NCBI RefSeq assembly: GCF_036346595.1
Contig: NZ_CP107834.1
Span: forward strand, 496,001 to 560,000
Origin: Streptomyces sp. NBC_00525
Lineage (GTDB): Bacteria > Actinomycetota > Actinomycetes > Streptomycetales > Streptomycetaceae
Length of the DNA: 64,000 nt
Direction of reading: 5' to 3'
Shown in pieces: positions 7,963 to 16,693 of this stretch. Below the pieces are notes generated by a model, which saw only the letters and a program-made list of their open reading frames with translations, searched no databases and was not told the DNA's origin. Each line of letters opens with the position of its first letter. Positions within the stretch are counted from its first letter, which is position 1. A program made the translations under genes and the position numbers.

Positions 7963-8892
7963 TCACATACCTTCCCGGGTGGAGCGCATGTTCCCGAAGC
8001 CGCTGAAGCGGACGAGGATCAGCGAGATCGCGGTGGCCACGACGACGAGGGCGGTCGCGATCGCGGCGGCGTACCCGAGGTCGTAGGTCTGGAAACCGGT
8101 GCGGTACATCAGGTACGGCAGGATGGTGGTGTCGGTGCCGGGGCCGCCCTTGGTCATGATCAGTACGGTGTCGAAGTAGGTCAGCGAGCCGACGATCATC
8201 AGGACCGACGAGGTGGTGATGGTGTTGCGCAGCTGCGGCAGGGTGATGTGGAAGAACTGCCGGAACATCCCGGCGCCGTCGATCTCGGCGGCCTGGTAGA
8301 GGACCTGCGGGATCTGCCGGGTGCCGCCCTGGTAGATCAGGGTGTGGAAGGGCATGAACTGCCAGCCGCCGACGAACGCCACGGTGAGCAGGGCGCCGGT
8401 GGACGAGCCCATGATGTTCGGGTCGATGCCGAACCAGGGGCCGATCTCCTTGATGACACCGAAGTTGGGGTCGAGCAGCGCGTGGAACAGCATCGCGATG
8501 GCGGTGGTGGAGAGCAGCAGCGGGACGAAGAAGATCGCGGAGAGCACGGCGCGGCTGCGCTGCCGGCCGGCCGCCCAGACGCCGAGGAGCAGGGCCACCG
8601 GGGTCTGGAAGACCCAGCTGATGGTGGTGAGGAGCAGGCTGAGCCAGGCGGCCTGGCGGAACTCGGGGTCCTTGAAGAGCCGGGTCCAGTTGGCCGTGCC
8701 GGCGGAGGTCGGGGAGTTCAGCCCGTCCCAGTGGCAGAAGGAGAGGTACACGGCGATCGCCAGCGGGACGATCGCGAAGAGGGCGAAGAAGAGGATGCCG
8801 GGCAGCGCCCAGGCGACCGGCGGGCGGCCGACGTTTCCGACGGCCGCCTTCCGTCCTCCGCGCACCTTCGGTGACGAGGAGACGTGGGACAT
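7963..8892 (-). CDS. bxlF: ABC transporter permease, xylobiose-type (BxlF-like)
   Basis: 309-aa permease of the MalF/CUT1 group. It starts with a charged N-terminus, then a first helix around WALPGILFFALFAIVPL, and has the EAA loop LYQAAEIDGAGMFRQFFHITLP. The ATG at 8892 begins 2 bp after the stop of the binding-protein gene, indicating translational coupling. Forms the heterodimeric channel with the permease encoded at 7065-7958. Confidence 0.93.
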   Translation of the reverse strand: MSHVSSSPKVRGGRKAAVGNVGRPPVAWALPGILFFALFAIVPLAIAVYLSFCHWDGLNSPTSAGTANWTRLFKDPEFRQAAWLSLLLTTISWVFQTPVALLLGVWAAGRQRSRAVLSAIFFVPLLLSTTAIAMLFHALLDPNFGVIKEIGPWFGIDPNIMGSSTGALLTVAFVGGWQFMPFHTLIYQGGTRQIPQVLYQAAEIDGAGMFRQFFHITLPQLRNTITTSSVLMIVGSLTYFDTVLIMTKGGPGTDTTILPYLMYRTGFQTYDLGYAAAIATALVVVATAISLILVRFSGFGNMRSTREGM

Positions 8893-8894
8893 CG

Positions 8895-10205
8895 TTACTT
8901 GACGGCCTTCATTGCGGCGACGAACTGCTCGGGCGTGGACTTGCCGGCGAACAGCTTGCTGATCTCGGTGAGCAGCGGGGTGGCGATCTTCGACTCCAGC
9001 GCCTGGTCCCACGACAGGGTGAAGTCGGGGGCCTTCTGGACCATCTCGTACTGGTCGGTGGCGAACTGCGGGTTCGGCGACCCGCTCAGCATGGAGGCGG
9101 CGTTGGAGGTGGTGGGCACGTCGCCGTTGTCGACGAGGGCCTGGGCGTAGGACTTGGACGCCATGGTCTTGAGGAAGGCTATGGCCTCGTCCTTGTGCTT
9201 GGTGCGGGCGTTGACCGACCAGTAGTTGGTGGGGTTGCCGACCACGTCGGCCGGGTCGCCGACGCCGCCGGCGACGGTCGGGAAGCTGGTCCAGCCCAGG
9301 TCCTTCTTGGCGAACTCGGGCGCCTTGCCGAGCTGGGTGGAGTACTCCCAGGAGCCCATCAGGTGCATGGCCGCCTTGCCCTTGTTGAGCAGGGTGGGCG
9401 CGCCGCCGTTGCCGTAGTCGACGGAGGTGAAGTTCTCGCCGAACGCGCCGTCGTCGACGAGCTGCTTGACGGTCTGCGCCGTCTTGAGGACCGCCGGGTC
9501 GCCCCAGGCGGAGCTGTCGCCGTTCTGGATCTTGCGGAAGACGTCGGGGCCGCCGATCCGGTCGAGCAGGTACTCCATCCACATCAGCTCGGGCCACTTG
9601 TCGGAGCCGCCGAGCGCGAAGGGGGTGATGCCCTTGCCCTTGAAGGTCTTGATGGCCTGCTGGAGGTCTTCCCAGGTCGTGGGGACCTTGACGTCGTTCT
9701 CGGCGAAGAGGGTCTTGTTGTAGAAGAGCATCACGGGCTGCATCCCGCGCATCGGGACGCCGTAGATCTTCCCGTCGAGGCTGCCGGCGGTGACGATCGA
9801 GGGGAGGAAGCCGTCCTTGAGGGTGGCGTCGTTCTTGAACGTGGACGTGAGGTCCACGAGCTGGCCGGCGTCGACGTACGGCTTGATGGAGCCGCCGCCC
9901 CAGTTGAAGAAGATGTCGGGGGCGCTCGGGGAGCCCATGGCGCTGCGGAGCTTGTTGACATAGTCCGTGCCGGGTACGGAGACCAGCTTGACCTTCACGT
10001 CGGAGGTCTTGTTGAACTCCTCCACCGCGGCCTTCTGGACCTTCACGGCGTCGTCGCCGTAGACGTACGCGGTCAGCGTGCCGCCGTCCCCGCCGCTGCC
10101 GCCGTCCGACCCGCAGCCCGCCAGGACCCCTGCCATGACCATGGCCGCGCCGACCGCGGTCCATCTCGCCGCGCGCTTGCCCTGAGTGAAAATTCCCGAC
10201 CGCAT
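8895..10205 (-). CDS. bxlE: Xylobiose-type substrate-binding lipoprotein (BxlE-like)
   Basis: 436-aa extracellular solute-binding protein of family 1. It has a lipoprotein signal peptide with lipobox LAGC followed by a Gly/Ser-rich tether, then a two-lobed binding domain ([44 protein letters not shown]). Anchored to the outer face of the membrane, it delivers sugar to the two permeases. The ATG at 10205 follows AGAGGTG. A near-match xylan box lies 15 bp upstream of the start, as expected for an operon repressed by the divergent LacI gene. Xylobiose specificity is inferred from gene order. Confidence 0.92.
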   Translation of the reverse strand: MRSGIFTQGKRAARWTAVGAAMVMAGVLAGCGSDGGSGGDGGTLTAYVYGDDAVKVQKAAVEEFNKTSDVKVKLVSVPGTDYVNKLRSAMGSPSAPDIFFNWGGGSIKPYVDAGQLVDLTSTFKNDATLKDGFLPSIVTAGSLDGKIYGVPMRGMQPVMLFYNKTLFAENDVKVPTTWEDLQQAIKTFKGKGITPFALGGSDKWPELMWMEYLLDRIGGPDVFRKIQNGDSSAWGDPAVLKTAQTVKQLVDDGAFGENFTSVDYGNGGAPTLLNKGKAAMHLMGSWEYSTQLGKAPEFAKKDLGWTSFPTVAGGVGDPADVVGNPTNYWSVNARTKHKDEAIAFLKTMASKSYAQALVDNGDVPTTSNAASMLSGSPNPQFATDQYEMVQKAPDFTLSWDQALESKIATPLLTEISKLFAGKSTPEQFVAAMKAVK

Positions 10206-10219
10206 GACCGCACCTCTGT

Positions 10220-10230
10220 CGAATCTTTCG
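10220..10230. promoter_or_regulatory. Xylan box in the bxlE-bxlR intergenic region
   Basis: CGAATCTTTCG, one mismatch from the CGAAA-N-TTTCG palindrome, between the divergent transporter operon and the LacI gene. It lies within the probable transcript leader of bxlE, where bound repressor would block transcription. Confidence 0.6.
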
Positions 10231-10356
10231 GAGTTGCTTACGAATGTTGCCGGAACCGTACGGTCGGGTTTCGGGCCAGTCAAGAGGTCCCGAGCCGCGA
10301 ATTTTCTGCGGGGTCCGGCCCCACACCCGGGGCGGCGGGCGGTTACGATTCGCTGT

Positions 10357-11415
10357 ATGAGCCCCGGAAACGTCCAGTCACATCAGGAGAATGCGCCTGC
10401 CGGAGCGGCGTCGGAAGGCGCTGCCACGCTGGCGGAAATCGCCCGAGCGGCCGGAGTCTCGGCTCCGACAGTTTCGAAGGTGCTGAACGGGCGTGCCGAT
10501 GTCGCGCCCGGTACGCGCACCAAGGTCGAGGAGTTGCTGCTGCGGCACGGCTATCGGCGCAGACGCGGCTCGACCACGCAGTCGCAACTCATCGATCTGG
10601 TCTTCCACGAGCTGGACAGCGCATGGGCGATGGAGGTGGTGCGCGGGGTGGAGAACGTCGCGCGCGAGGAGGGGCTGAGCCTGGTCCTCTCGGAGAGCGC
10701 GGGCCGCCTCAGCCCCGGCCAGACCTGGGTCGACGGGGTGCTGGCCCGCCGCCCGGTCGGGGTGATCCTGGTCCTGTCCGACCTCACCGCCGCCCAGCGC
10801 GCGCAGCTCACCAGCCGCAGCATCCCGTACGCGGTGGTCGACCCGGCCGGTGATCCGGGCGACGACATCCCCTCGGTCGGCACGACGAACTGGCAGGGCG
10901 GTCTCGCCGCCACCCGGCATCTCACCGGCCTGGGCCACCGCAGGATCGGCGTGGTCAGCGGCCCGTCCCGGATGATGTGCAGCCTGGCCCGCGTGGACGG
11001 CTACCGCGCGGCCCTGGAGACGGCGGGCATCGCGATCGACCGGTCGCTGATCCGCGAGGGCGAGTTCTCGCACGAGGCGGGGTACGCGGCCGGGATGGAG
11101 CTGCTGCGCTCGGCGGACCGGCCGACCGCCGTCTTCGCCGGCAACGACCTCCAGGCGCTCGGCGTGTACGAGGCGGCGCGCGAGCTGGGTCTGCGCATCC
11201 CGGAGGACCTGAGCGTGGTCGGCTTCGACGACCTGCCGCTCACCCGGTGGATCGGGCCGCCGCTGACCACGGTGCGCCAGCCGCTGATCGAGATGGCGGA
11301 GACGGCGGCCCGGCTCGTCCTGAACCTGGGCCGGGGCCGGCAGCCCGCGACGACCCGGGTGGACCTGGCGACCAACCTGGTGGTCCGCAGCAGCACGGCC
11401 CCGCCCTGCCGCTGA
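10357..11415 (+). CDS. bxlR: LacI-family repressor (BxlR-like)
   Basis: 352-aa sugar-responsive repressor. After a short disordered N-terminus, the LacI helix-turn-helix is [22 protein letters not shown], followed by the hinge region and a periplasmic-binding-protein-like sensor ([46 protein letters not shown]). It is divergent from the bxlEFGA operon and probably binds the xylan boxes at 10220-10230 and 4529-4539, releasing on xylobiose or xylose. The ATG at 10357 has no obvious ribosome binding site, so the message may be leaderless. Confidence 0.93.
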   Translation: MSPGNVQSHQENAPAGAASEGAATLAEIARAAGVSAPTVSKVLNGRADVAPGTRTKVEELLLRHGYRRRRGSTTQSQLIDLVFHELDSAWAMEVVRGVENVAREEGLSLVLSESAGRLSPGQTWVDGVLARRPVGVILVLSDLTAAQRAQLTSRSIPYAVVDPAGDPGDDIPSVGTTNWQGGLAATRHLTGLGHRRIGVVSGPSRMMCSLARVDGYRAALETAGIAIDRSLIREGEFSHEAGYAAGMELLRSADRPTAVFAGNDLQALGVYEAARELGLRIPEDLSVVGFDDLPLTRWIGPPLTTVRQPLIEMAETAARLVLNLGRGRQPATTRVDLATNLVVRSSTAPPCR

Positions 11416-11534
11416 GCCGGTACGCGATCCGCGCCCCGGACCGGTGACATTCCGGGCCGTCGTCCGCGCCGCTGTCAGTGCCCCGGTGCAGACTGACCGG
11501 TATCCGGCACAACGGCGTTTCGGGAGGTTCGGTC

Positions 11535-12623
11535 ATGACCGGGGTACTGCTCACCGTGGGCACCCGCAAGGGGCTCTTCATCGGCCGCAGGCGCGGCGGC
11601 ACGTGGGAGTTCGAGGGGCCGCATTTCAACGCGCAGGCGATCTACGCGGTGGCCATCGACACCCGGAGCGACCGGCCCCGGCTGCTCGTCGGCGGGGACA
11701 GCGCGCACTGGGGCCCGTCCGTGTTCCACTCCGACGACCTGGGGGCGAGCTGGGTCGAGCCGAAGACCCCGGCCGTGAAGTTCCCGGAGTTCACCGGGAC
11801 CTCGCTGGAGCGGGTCTGGCAGTTGCAGCCGGCGGGTCCGGAGGCGCCGGGCGTGGTCTACGCGGGTACGGAGCCGGCCGCGCTGTTCCGCTCCGCGGAC
11901 GGGGGCGAGTCCTTCGAGCTGGTGCGCCCGCTGTGGGAGCATCCGACGCGTGAGCGGTGGGTGCCCGGCGGGGGCGGCGAGGGGCTGCACACGATCCTGA
12001 CCGACGCGCGCGACCCGCGCCGGGTGACGGTCGCGGTCTCCACCGCCGGGGTGTTCCGGACCTTGGACGGCGGGGCGAGCTGGGACCCGGCCAACAAGGG
12101 CGTCTCGGCGGTGTTCCTGCCCGACCCGGACCCGGAGTTCGGCCAGTGCGTGCACAAGGTCAGCCGGGACGCGGCCGACCCGGACCGCCTCTATCTGCAG
12201 AACCACTGGGGCGTCTTCCGCAGCGACGACGCCGGGGGCAACTGGACGGACATCGGCGCGGGCCTGCCCTCGGACTTCGGCTTCGCCGTGGCCGCCCATC
12301 CGCACCGCGCGGACACGGCGTACGTCTTCCCCATCAACGCCGACGCCGACCGGGTGCCCGCCGAGCACCGCTGCCGGGTCTTCCGCACGACGGACGCGGG
12401 CGCGCACTGGGAGCCCCTGTCGGCGGGCCTGCCCGAGGGCGCCCACTACGGCACGGTGCTGCGCGACGCCCTGTGCACGGACGACGCGGACCCGGCCGGG
12501 GTCTACTTCGGCAACCGCAACGGCGAGTTGTACGCGAGCGCGGACGACGGGGACACCTGGGAGCAGCTGGCCGCCCATCTGCCGGACGTGCTGTGCGTAC
12601 GGGCGGCCGTCGTGGACGGGTGA
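11535..12623 (+). CDS. BNR/sortilin-type repeat beta-propeller protein
   Basis: 362-aa soluble protein without a signal peptide. It has repeated Asp-box-like motifs typical of sialidase/BNR propellers: SDDLGASW, SADGGESF, TLDGGASW, SDDAGGNW, TTDAGAHW, SADDGDTW, spaced about 45-60 residues apart, which suggests a six-bladed propeller. The opening VGTRKGLF is shared with a group annotated as exo-alpha-sialidase or glycosyl hydrolase. I see no conserved sialidase arginine triad that I can assign, so enzyme activity is uncertain. GGGAGG lies just upstream of the ATG. Confidence 0.82.
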   Translation: MTGVLLTVGTRKGLFIGRRRGGTWEFEGPHFNAQAIYAVAIDTRSDRPRLLVGGDSAHWGPSVFHSDDLGASWVEPKTPAVKFPEFTGTSLERVWQLQPAGPEAPGVVYAGTEPAALFRSADGGESFELVRPLWEHPTRERWVPGGGGEGLHTILTDARDPRRVTVAVSTAGVFRTLDGGASWDPANKGVSAVFLPDPDPEFGQCVHKVSRDAADPDRLYLQNHWGVFRSDDAGGNWTDIGAGLPSDFGFAVAAHPHRADTAYVFPINADADRVPAEHRCRVFRTTDAGAHWEPLSAGLPEGAHYGTVLRDALCTDDADPAGVYFGNRNGELYASADDGDTWEQLAAHLPDVLCVRAAVVDG

Positions 12624-12654
12624 CCCCGGCGTCCGTGTCCGCGTCCGCGTACGG

Positions 12655-13332
12655 CTAGGGAAGCCGCCAGTCCACCGGTTCGGCGCCCTGCGCGGCCAGG
12701 AGTTCGTTGACCCGGCTGAACGGCCTGGAGCCGAAGAAGCCGCGGTCGGCGGACATCGGGGAGGGGTGGGCGGACTCGATGGCCGGGAGGTCGCCGAGGA
12801 GCGGGCGCAGATTACGGGCGTCGCGCCCCCAGAGCACGGAGACCAGCGGCTTGCCCCGCGCGGCCAGGGCGCGGATGGCCTGTTCGGTCACTTCCTCCCA
12901 GCCCTTGCCGCGGTGGGCGCCGGGTGAGCGGGGCGCGGTGGTCAGCGCCCTGTTCAGCAGCAGCACGCCCTGCCGGGTCCAGGGGGTGAGGTCGCCGTTG
13001 GACGGCCGGGGCAGCCCCAGGTCGGCGTGGAGTTCGCGGTAGATGTTCTCCAGGCTGCCCGGCAGCCTGCGGACGTCCGGGGAGACCGCGAAGCTGAGGC
13101 CGATCGCCATGCCCGGGGTCGGGTAGGGGTCCTGACCGACGATCAGGACCCGTACGTCCTCGAAGGGCTGCTGGAACGCGCGCAGCACGTTCGCTCCCGC
13201 GGGGAGGTAGGTGCGGCCCGCCGCGATCTCCGCACGGAGGAAATCGCCCATCGCGGCGATGCGGCCCGCCACGGGGGCGAGGGCGTCGGCCCAGCCGGGC
13301 TCGACTACTTCGTTCAACGGTCGTGCTGTCAC
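12655..13332 (-). CDS. ung: Uracil-DNA glycosylase
   Basis: 225-aa family 1 UDG, close to the usual length, which removes uracil from DNA to start base-excision repair. The water-activating motif is [16 protein letters not shown] with catalytic D68; the leucine-loop motif is SAHPSPMSA, followed by [14 protein letters not shown]. The start is a GTG preceded by AGGGTGA. Streptomyces genomes usually carry more than one ung gene, so this may be a paralogue. Confidence 0.97.
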   Translation of the reverse strand: MTARPLNEVVEPGWADALAPVAGRIAAMGDFLRAEIAAGRTYLPAGANVLRAFQQPFEDVRVLIVGQDPYPTPGMAIGLSFAVSPDVRRLPGSLENIYRELHADLGLPRPSNGDLTPWTRQGVLLLNRALTTAPRSPGAHRGKGWEEVTEQAIRALAARGKPLVSVLWGRDARNLRPLLGDLPAIESAHPSPMSADRGFFGSRPFSRVNELLAAQGAEPVDWRLP

Positions 13333-13416
13333 GGAAGATCACCCTACCGGCGCAACGGGGTGCTCCGGGGATAGGGTGCTGCCGTCCTTGTCCCCTCGTC
13401 CCGCGGGAGCCGGTCC

Positions 13417-14481
13417 ATGACGTCGCACGGGCACACCGCCGAGGCGCCGAACGGCTTGGTCCTCGGCGTGGATTCGGGCGGTTCCGGGCTGCGGGTGGCG
13501 CTGGGCGCTGCCGAGGCGGACGCCCCGGTGGCGACCGTCGACTGCGGGGGCCCGGTGCGGACCGGGCCGCGCGGCATCGACGCCGCCCATCTGCTGGAGC
13601 AGGTGCTGCCCGCCGTACGCGAGTTGCTCGCGGGGCGGGCCCCCGGTGCGCGGGTCACCGCCGCGGCGGTCGGCGCGGCGGGCATGGCCACGCTCGGCGA
13701 CGAGTTGCGCGCCGTGCTGCCGGGCGCCCTGGCCGATGAGCTGGGCGTGCGCCGGATCGCGCTCGCGGCGGACGCGGTGACCGCGTACGCCGGGGCGGTC
13801 GGGCAGCGGCCGGGCGCGGTGGTGGCCGCCGGGACCGGGCTGATCGCGCTGGGCACGGATCTGACGCGGTGGCGGCGGGCGGACGGCTGGGGGCATCTGC
13901 TGGGTGACAGCGGCGGCGGCGCCTGGATCGGCCGGGCCGGGCTCGACGCGGCGATGCGCGCCCACGACGGGCGGCGCGGCGGTTCAACGGCGCTGCTGGA
14001 GCGGCTGGAGGCGGTGTTCGGTGCGCCGGCCGAGCTGCCGGGGCTGCTCTATCCGCGCGCCGACCGGCCCGCCCTGCTGGCCTCGTTCGCGCCGGAGGTG
14101 GCCGCGTGCGCGGACCGCGATCCGGTCGCGGCGGGCATCCTCGGCGCCGCCGCCGCGCACATCGCGGAGGCGGCGGCCGCGGTCTGCCCGGCGGCGGGTC
14201 CGGAGGGCGAGGCGTGCGAAGTCGCGCTGACGGGCGGGCTGTTCCGGATGGGCGAGCCGCTGCTCGTACCGCTGTACGAGCAACTGGCGCGGCTGCTGCC
14301 CGGAGCACGGGCGGTCCCCGGTTCGGGTGATCCGCTGCTCGGCGCGGTGCGGATCGCCCGCGCCCTGGCCGCCGGAGAGCTGCGGCTGCCGACTCATCCG
14401 ACGCTGCTGCGTGTTCCGCCGTCCGGCCCGTCGGCACCGGGCGAGCGGCACATCAACCCCGGTAAGCCGCCGATCGGATAA
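13417..14481 (+). CDS. BadF/BadG-type ATPase, likely N-acetylglucosamine kinase
   Basis: 354-aa ASKHA-fold sugar kinase. The phosphate loops are visible: VLGVDSGGSGLRVALG at the N-terminus, AADAVTAYAGA, VVAAGTGLIALGT, WGHLLGDSGGGAWIG, and an adenosine loop near VALTGGLFRMGEPL. The family includes mammalian-type GlcNAc kinase (NAGK) and the BadF/BcrA dehydratase activators; the lone gene without dehydratase subunits and the intact sugar-kinase blocks favour a GlcNAc or related amino-sugar kinase. GGAG precedes the ATG. The C-terminal 25 residues are low-complexity. Confidence 0.85.
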   Translation: MTSHGHTAEAPNGLVLGVDSGGSGLRVALGAAEADAPVATVDCGGPVRTGPRGIDAAHLLEQVLPAVRELLAGRAPGARVTAAAVGAAGMATLGDELRAVLPGALADELGVRRIALAADAVTAYAGAVGQRPGAVVAAGTGLIALGTDLTRWRRADGWGHLLGDSGGGAWIGRAGLDAAMRAHDGRRGGSTALLERLEAVFGAPAELPGLLYPRADRPALLASFAPEVAACADRDPVAAGILGAAAAHIAEAAAAVCPAAGPEGEACEVALTGGLFRMGEPLLVPLYEQLARLLPGARAVPGSGDPLLGAVRIARALAAGELRLPTHPTLLRVPPSGPSAPGERHINPGKPPIG

Positions 14482-14553
14482 AACCGGACAGAGGCCGCTC
14501 GACCGGACCCTCCCCGCGCAGGGGACCGCCCAAAACCAGTAGCATGCGGCGCC

Positions 14554-15477
14554 ATGAGCACCCCCACTGGGCCCGCTTCCGGCCTGCCTGTACGAATGCC
14601 GCGACCTCGCCAGTCCGGACGGCACCGCCGCCCGGAGCCCGTGGTCGCGCCCGAGGGCGCTGCCGCGCTCGTTCTCGCCGTTCCCGGCACCCCTTCCCCG
14701 GAGAGCCGCAGCCTCGCCGAAGAGGTCGTCAGCATCGCCCGTTCCGAGCTGCCCGGCCTGAACGCCCTGATCGGTTACGTGGACGGCGACGACGCCGAGT
14801 ACCCGGCGCTGGCCTCCGTGATCGCGCACTCCGCCGCCGAGCGCACCGCGCGCTACGAGCAGGCGCTGGCGGTCGGCCGCGAGGTCGCCGAGCCCGAGGG
14901 CCCGGCCGCCGTGGTGGTCCCGCTGCTCGCGGGGCCGGACAGCGCGCTGGTGCGGCGGATACGTCAGGCGATCACGGACAGCGACGCCCCGGCGGAGCTG
15001 ACCGACGTCCTCGGCCCGCACCCGCTGCTGGCGGAGGCGCTGCACGTGCGGCTGTCCGAGGCCGGGCTCGCCCGCGCGGACCGGGCCAGGCTGTTCACGG
15101 TGGCGACGGCCGCCGACGGGATCGTGCTCGCCACGATGGGCGGCGAGGAGGCCGTGCAGGCCGCCGGGATCACGGGCATGCTGCTCGCGGCCCGGCTCGC
15201 GGTGCCGGTGATGGCCGCCGCGCTCGACGTGGAGGGCTCGGTCGCCGCGATCGCGGAGCAGCTCAAGGGTTCCGGCTCGCTGCAGCTGGCCGTCGCGCCG
15301 TACGTGGTGGGCCCCGAGGTGGCGGACGGCCTGCTGGACGCGGCGGCGAAGGAGGCCGGCTGCGCGAGCGCCGAGCCGCTGGGCGCGTACCCGGCGATCG
15401 GCAAGCTGGTGCTCTCGATGTACGCGTCGGCCCTGGGGATCACCCCGCAGGCCGCACAGGGGGCGCAGGCCCGCTGA
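14554..15477 (+). CDS. CbiX/sirohydrochlorin-chelatase-like protein, catalytically degenerate
   Basis: 307-aa protein with the tandem-half CbiX/SirB fold: a first half ending near AAVVVPLLAGPDSALVRRI and a second with LGPHPLLAEALHVRL and IVLATMGGEE. In active chelatases the N-terminal strand ends in AHGS(R/T), the His being a metal ligand and catalytic base. Here the equivalent is LAVPGTPSP, with proline (about residue 44) in that place, and the second histidine is also not evident. It may be a structural or sensor homologue rather than a chelatase. Residues 1-30 are a basic disordered extension. No strong ribosome binding site is seen. Confidence 0.75.
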   Translation: MSTPTGPASGLPVRMPRPRQSGRHRRPEPVVAPEGAAALVLAVPGTPSPESRSLAEEVVSIARSELPGLNALIGYVDGDDAEYPALASVIAHSAAERTARYEQALAVGREVAEPEGPAAVVVPLLAGPDSALVRRIRQAITDSDAPAELTDVLGPHPLLAEALHVRLSEAGLARADRARLFTVATAADGIVLATMGGEEAVQAAGITGMLLAARLAVPVMAAALDVEGSVAAIAEQLKGSGSLQLAVAPYVVGPEVADGLLDAAAKEAGCASAEPLGAYPAIGKLVLSMYASALGITPQAAQGAQAR

Positions 15478-15495
15478 CCCTTCCGGTTGTCACGA

Positions 15496-15539
15496 ACGGG
15501 GCCCTCGCGGCGGACGGCAGTCCGCCGCGAGGGCCCCGT
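15496..15539. terminator. Bidirectional hairpin terminator
   Basis: Perfect 20-bp stem (15496-15515 with 15520-15539) and a 4-nt loop between the convergent CbiX-like and lactonase genes, within 6 bp of the latter's stop. Confidence 0.85.
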
Positions 15540-15544
15540 CGTCG

Positions 15545-16591
15545 TCAGCCGAAGACCACGCAGGAGGCGGCGGGGACGTCGACGCTGCCCTCGTGGTGCG
15601 GGACGCCGGTCTCCGGGTCCACGGTGAACCAGGCGACGTTGCCGCCGCGTTCGTTGGCCGCGTACAGCCGGCGCCCGGTCGGGTCGAGGGCGAGGTCGCG
15701 CGGCCAGTGGCCGCCGCAGTCCACGGTCGTGACCAGGGAGGGGTGCTCGCCGGTCGCGTCGAGGGCGAGCACGGAGATGCTGTCGTGGCCCCGGTTGGCG
15801 GTCCACAGGAACCGTCCGTCGTGGGCGACGACGACCTCGGAGGGGTACCGCGCGCCGGTCGCGTCCCCGGGGAGCACGGCGGTCTCACCGACCGGTTCCA
15901 GGACGCCGGTGGCGGCGTCCCACCGGCACACGGTGACGGTGGGCTCCAGCTCGTTCAGGACGTAGGCGTGCCGGCCCGAGGGGTGGAAGGCCAGATGGCG
16001 GGGGCCGGTGCCGGGGCGCAGGGCCGCCTCGCCGTGCGGGCGCAGCTCCCCGGTGGCCGGGTCGAGGGCGCAGACGCGTACGGAGTCGGTGCCCAGGTCG
16101 ACGCCGAGGACCCAGGTGCCGGAGGGGTCGGGCAGGACCTGGTGGGCGTGCGGGCCCTCCTGGCGGTCCGTAACCGGGCCGCTGCCCTCGTGGGCGAGGA
16201 CGGAGGCGACGGGGCCGAGGGTGCCGTCGCCGGCGACGGGCAGCACGCTGACGCTGCCGGAGCCGTAGTTGGCGGTGAGCAGGTGGCCCGCCGCGAGGGC
16301 GAGGTGGGTGGGCCCGTCGCCGTCCACCGGCCGGATCTCGCCGAGGGTCCGGGGCTCGTCCGTGGTGACGTCGAGGGCCGCCGCGGCGCCCGGGCCGGTC
16401 TCGCTGACCGCGTAGAGGACCGTGCCGCCGGGGCCGAGTGCCAGGTAGGAGGGGTCGGCGACGGCGTCCGTCGCGCCCAGGGCGGTGAGCGCGCCGGTCT
16501 CCGGGTCCACGGCGGCGACGGTGACGCCCCGGCCGCCGGCCGAGGTGAACGACCCGATGAATGCCCGAACCGCACCGCTGCTGCTGTCCAC
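15545..16591 (-). CDS. Lactonase family (6-phosphogluconolactonase-like) beta-propeller
   Basis: 348-aa seven-bladed propeller of the Pgl lactonase family. Blades are recognisable from VRAFIGSFTSAGGRGV, LLTANYGSGSVSV, HQVLPDPSGTWVLGVDLGTDSV, RHLAFHPSGRHAYVLNELE, DGRFLWTANRGHDSISV and RDLALDPTGRRLYAANERGGN. Members hydrolyse 6-phosphogluconolactone, but many have unknown lactone substrates. No signal peptide. The GTG at 16591 has GAGAGGAG upstream and is preferred over an upstream frame. A dre-like DasR box lies 81 bp upstream of the start, overlapping a plausible -35, so amino-sugar supply may control it. Confidence 0.88.
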   Translation of the reverse strand: MDSSSGAVRAFIGSFTSAGGRGVTVAAVDPETGALTALGATDAVADPSYLALGPGGTVLYAVSETGPGAAAALDVTTDEPRTLGEIRPVDGDGPTHLALAAGHLLTANYGSGSVSVLPVAGDGTLGPVASVLAHEGSGPVTDRQEGPHAHQVLPDPSGTWVLGVDLGTDSVRVCALDPATGELRPHGEAALRPGTGPRHLAFHPSGRHAYVLNELEPTVTVCRWDAATGVLEPVGETAVLPGDATGARYPSEVVVAHDGRFLWTANRGHDSISVLALDATGEHPSLVTTVDCGGHWPRDLALDPTGRRLYAANERGGNVAWFTVDPETGVPHHEGSVDVPAASCVVFG

Positions 16592-16671
16592 CGCTGCTCC
16601 TCTCCGCCGGCTCTGCGCGGCGGACGTGGCCGTCGTGATCTCTTCCGGGCGACGGTAGCAGTGCGGGGCTG

Positions 16672-16683
16672 TGGTCTGGACCA
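16672..16683. promoter_or_regulatory. dre-like DasR box upstream of the lactonase
   Basis: TGGTCTGGACCA, 11 of 12 bases of the DasR core TGGTCTAGACCA and identical to the motif found in Streptomyces chitinase promoters. On the minus strand it overlaps a TTGGTC hexamer 18 bp from TGCTAC, a possible -35/-10 pair for the lactonase gene. Confidence 0.5.
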
Positions 16684-16693
16684 AGGGTCCGGA

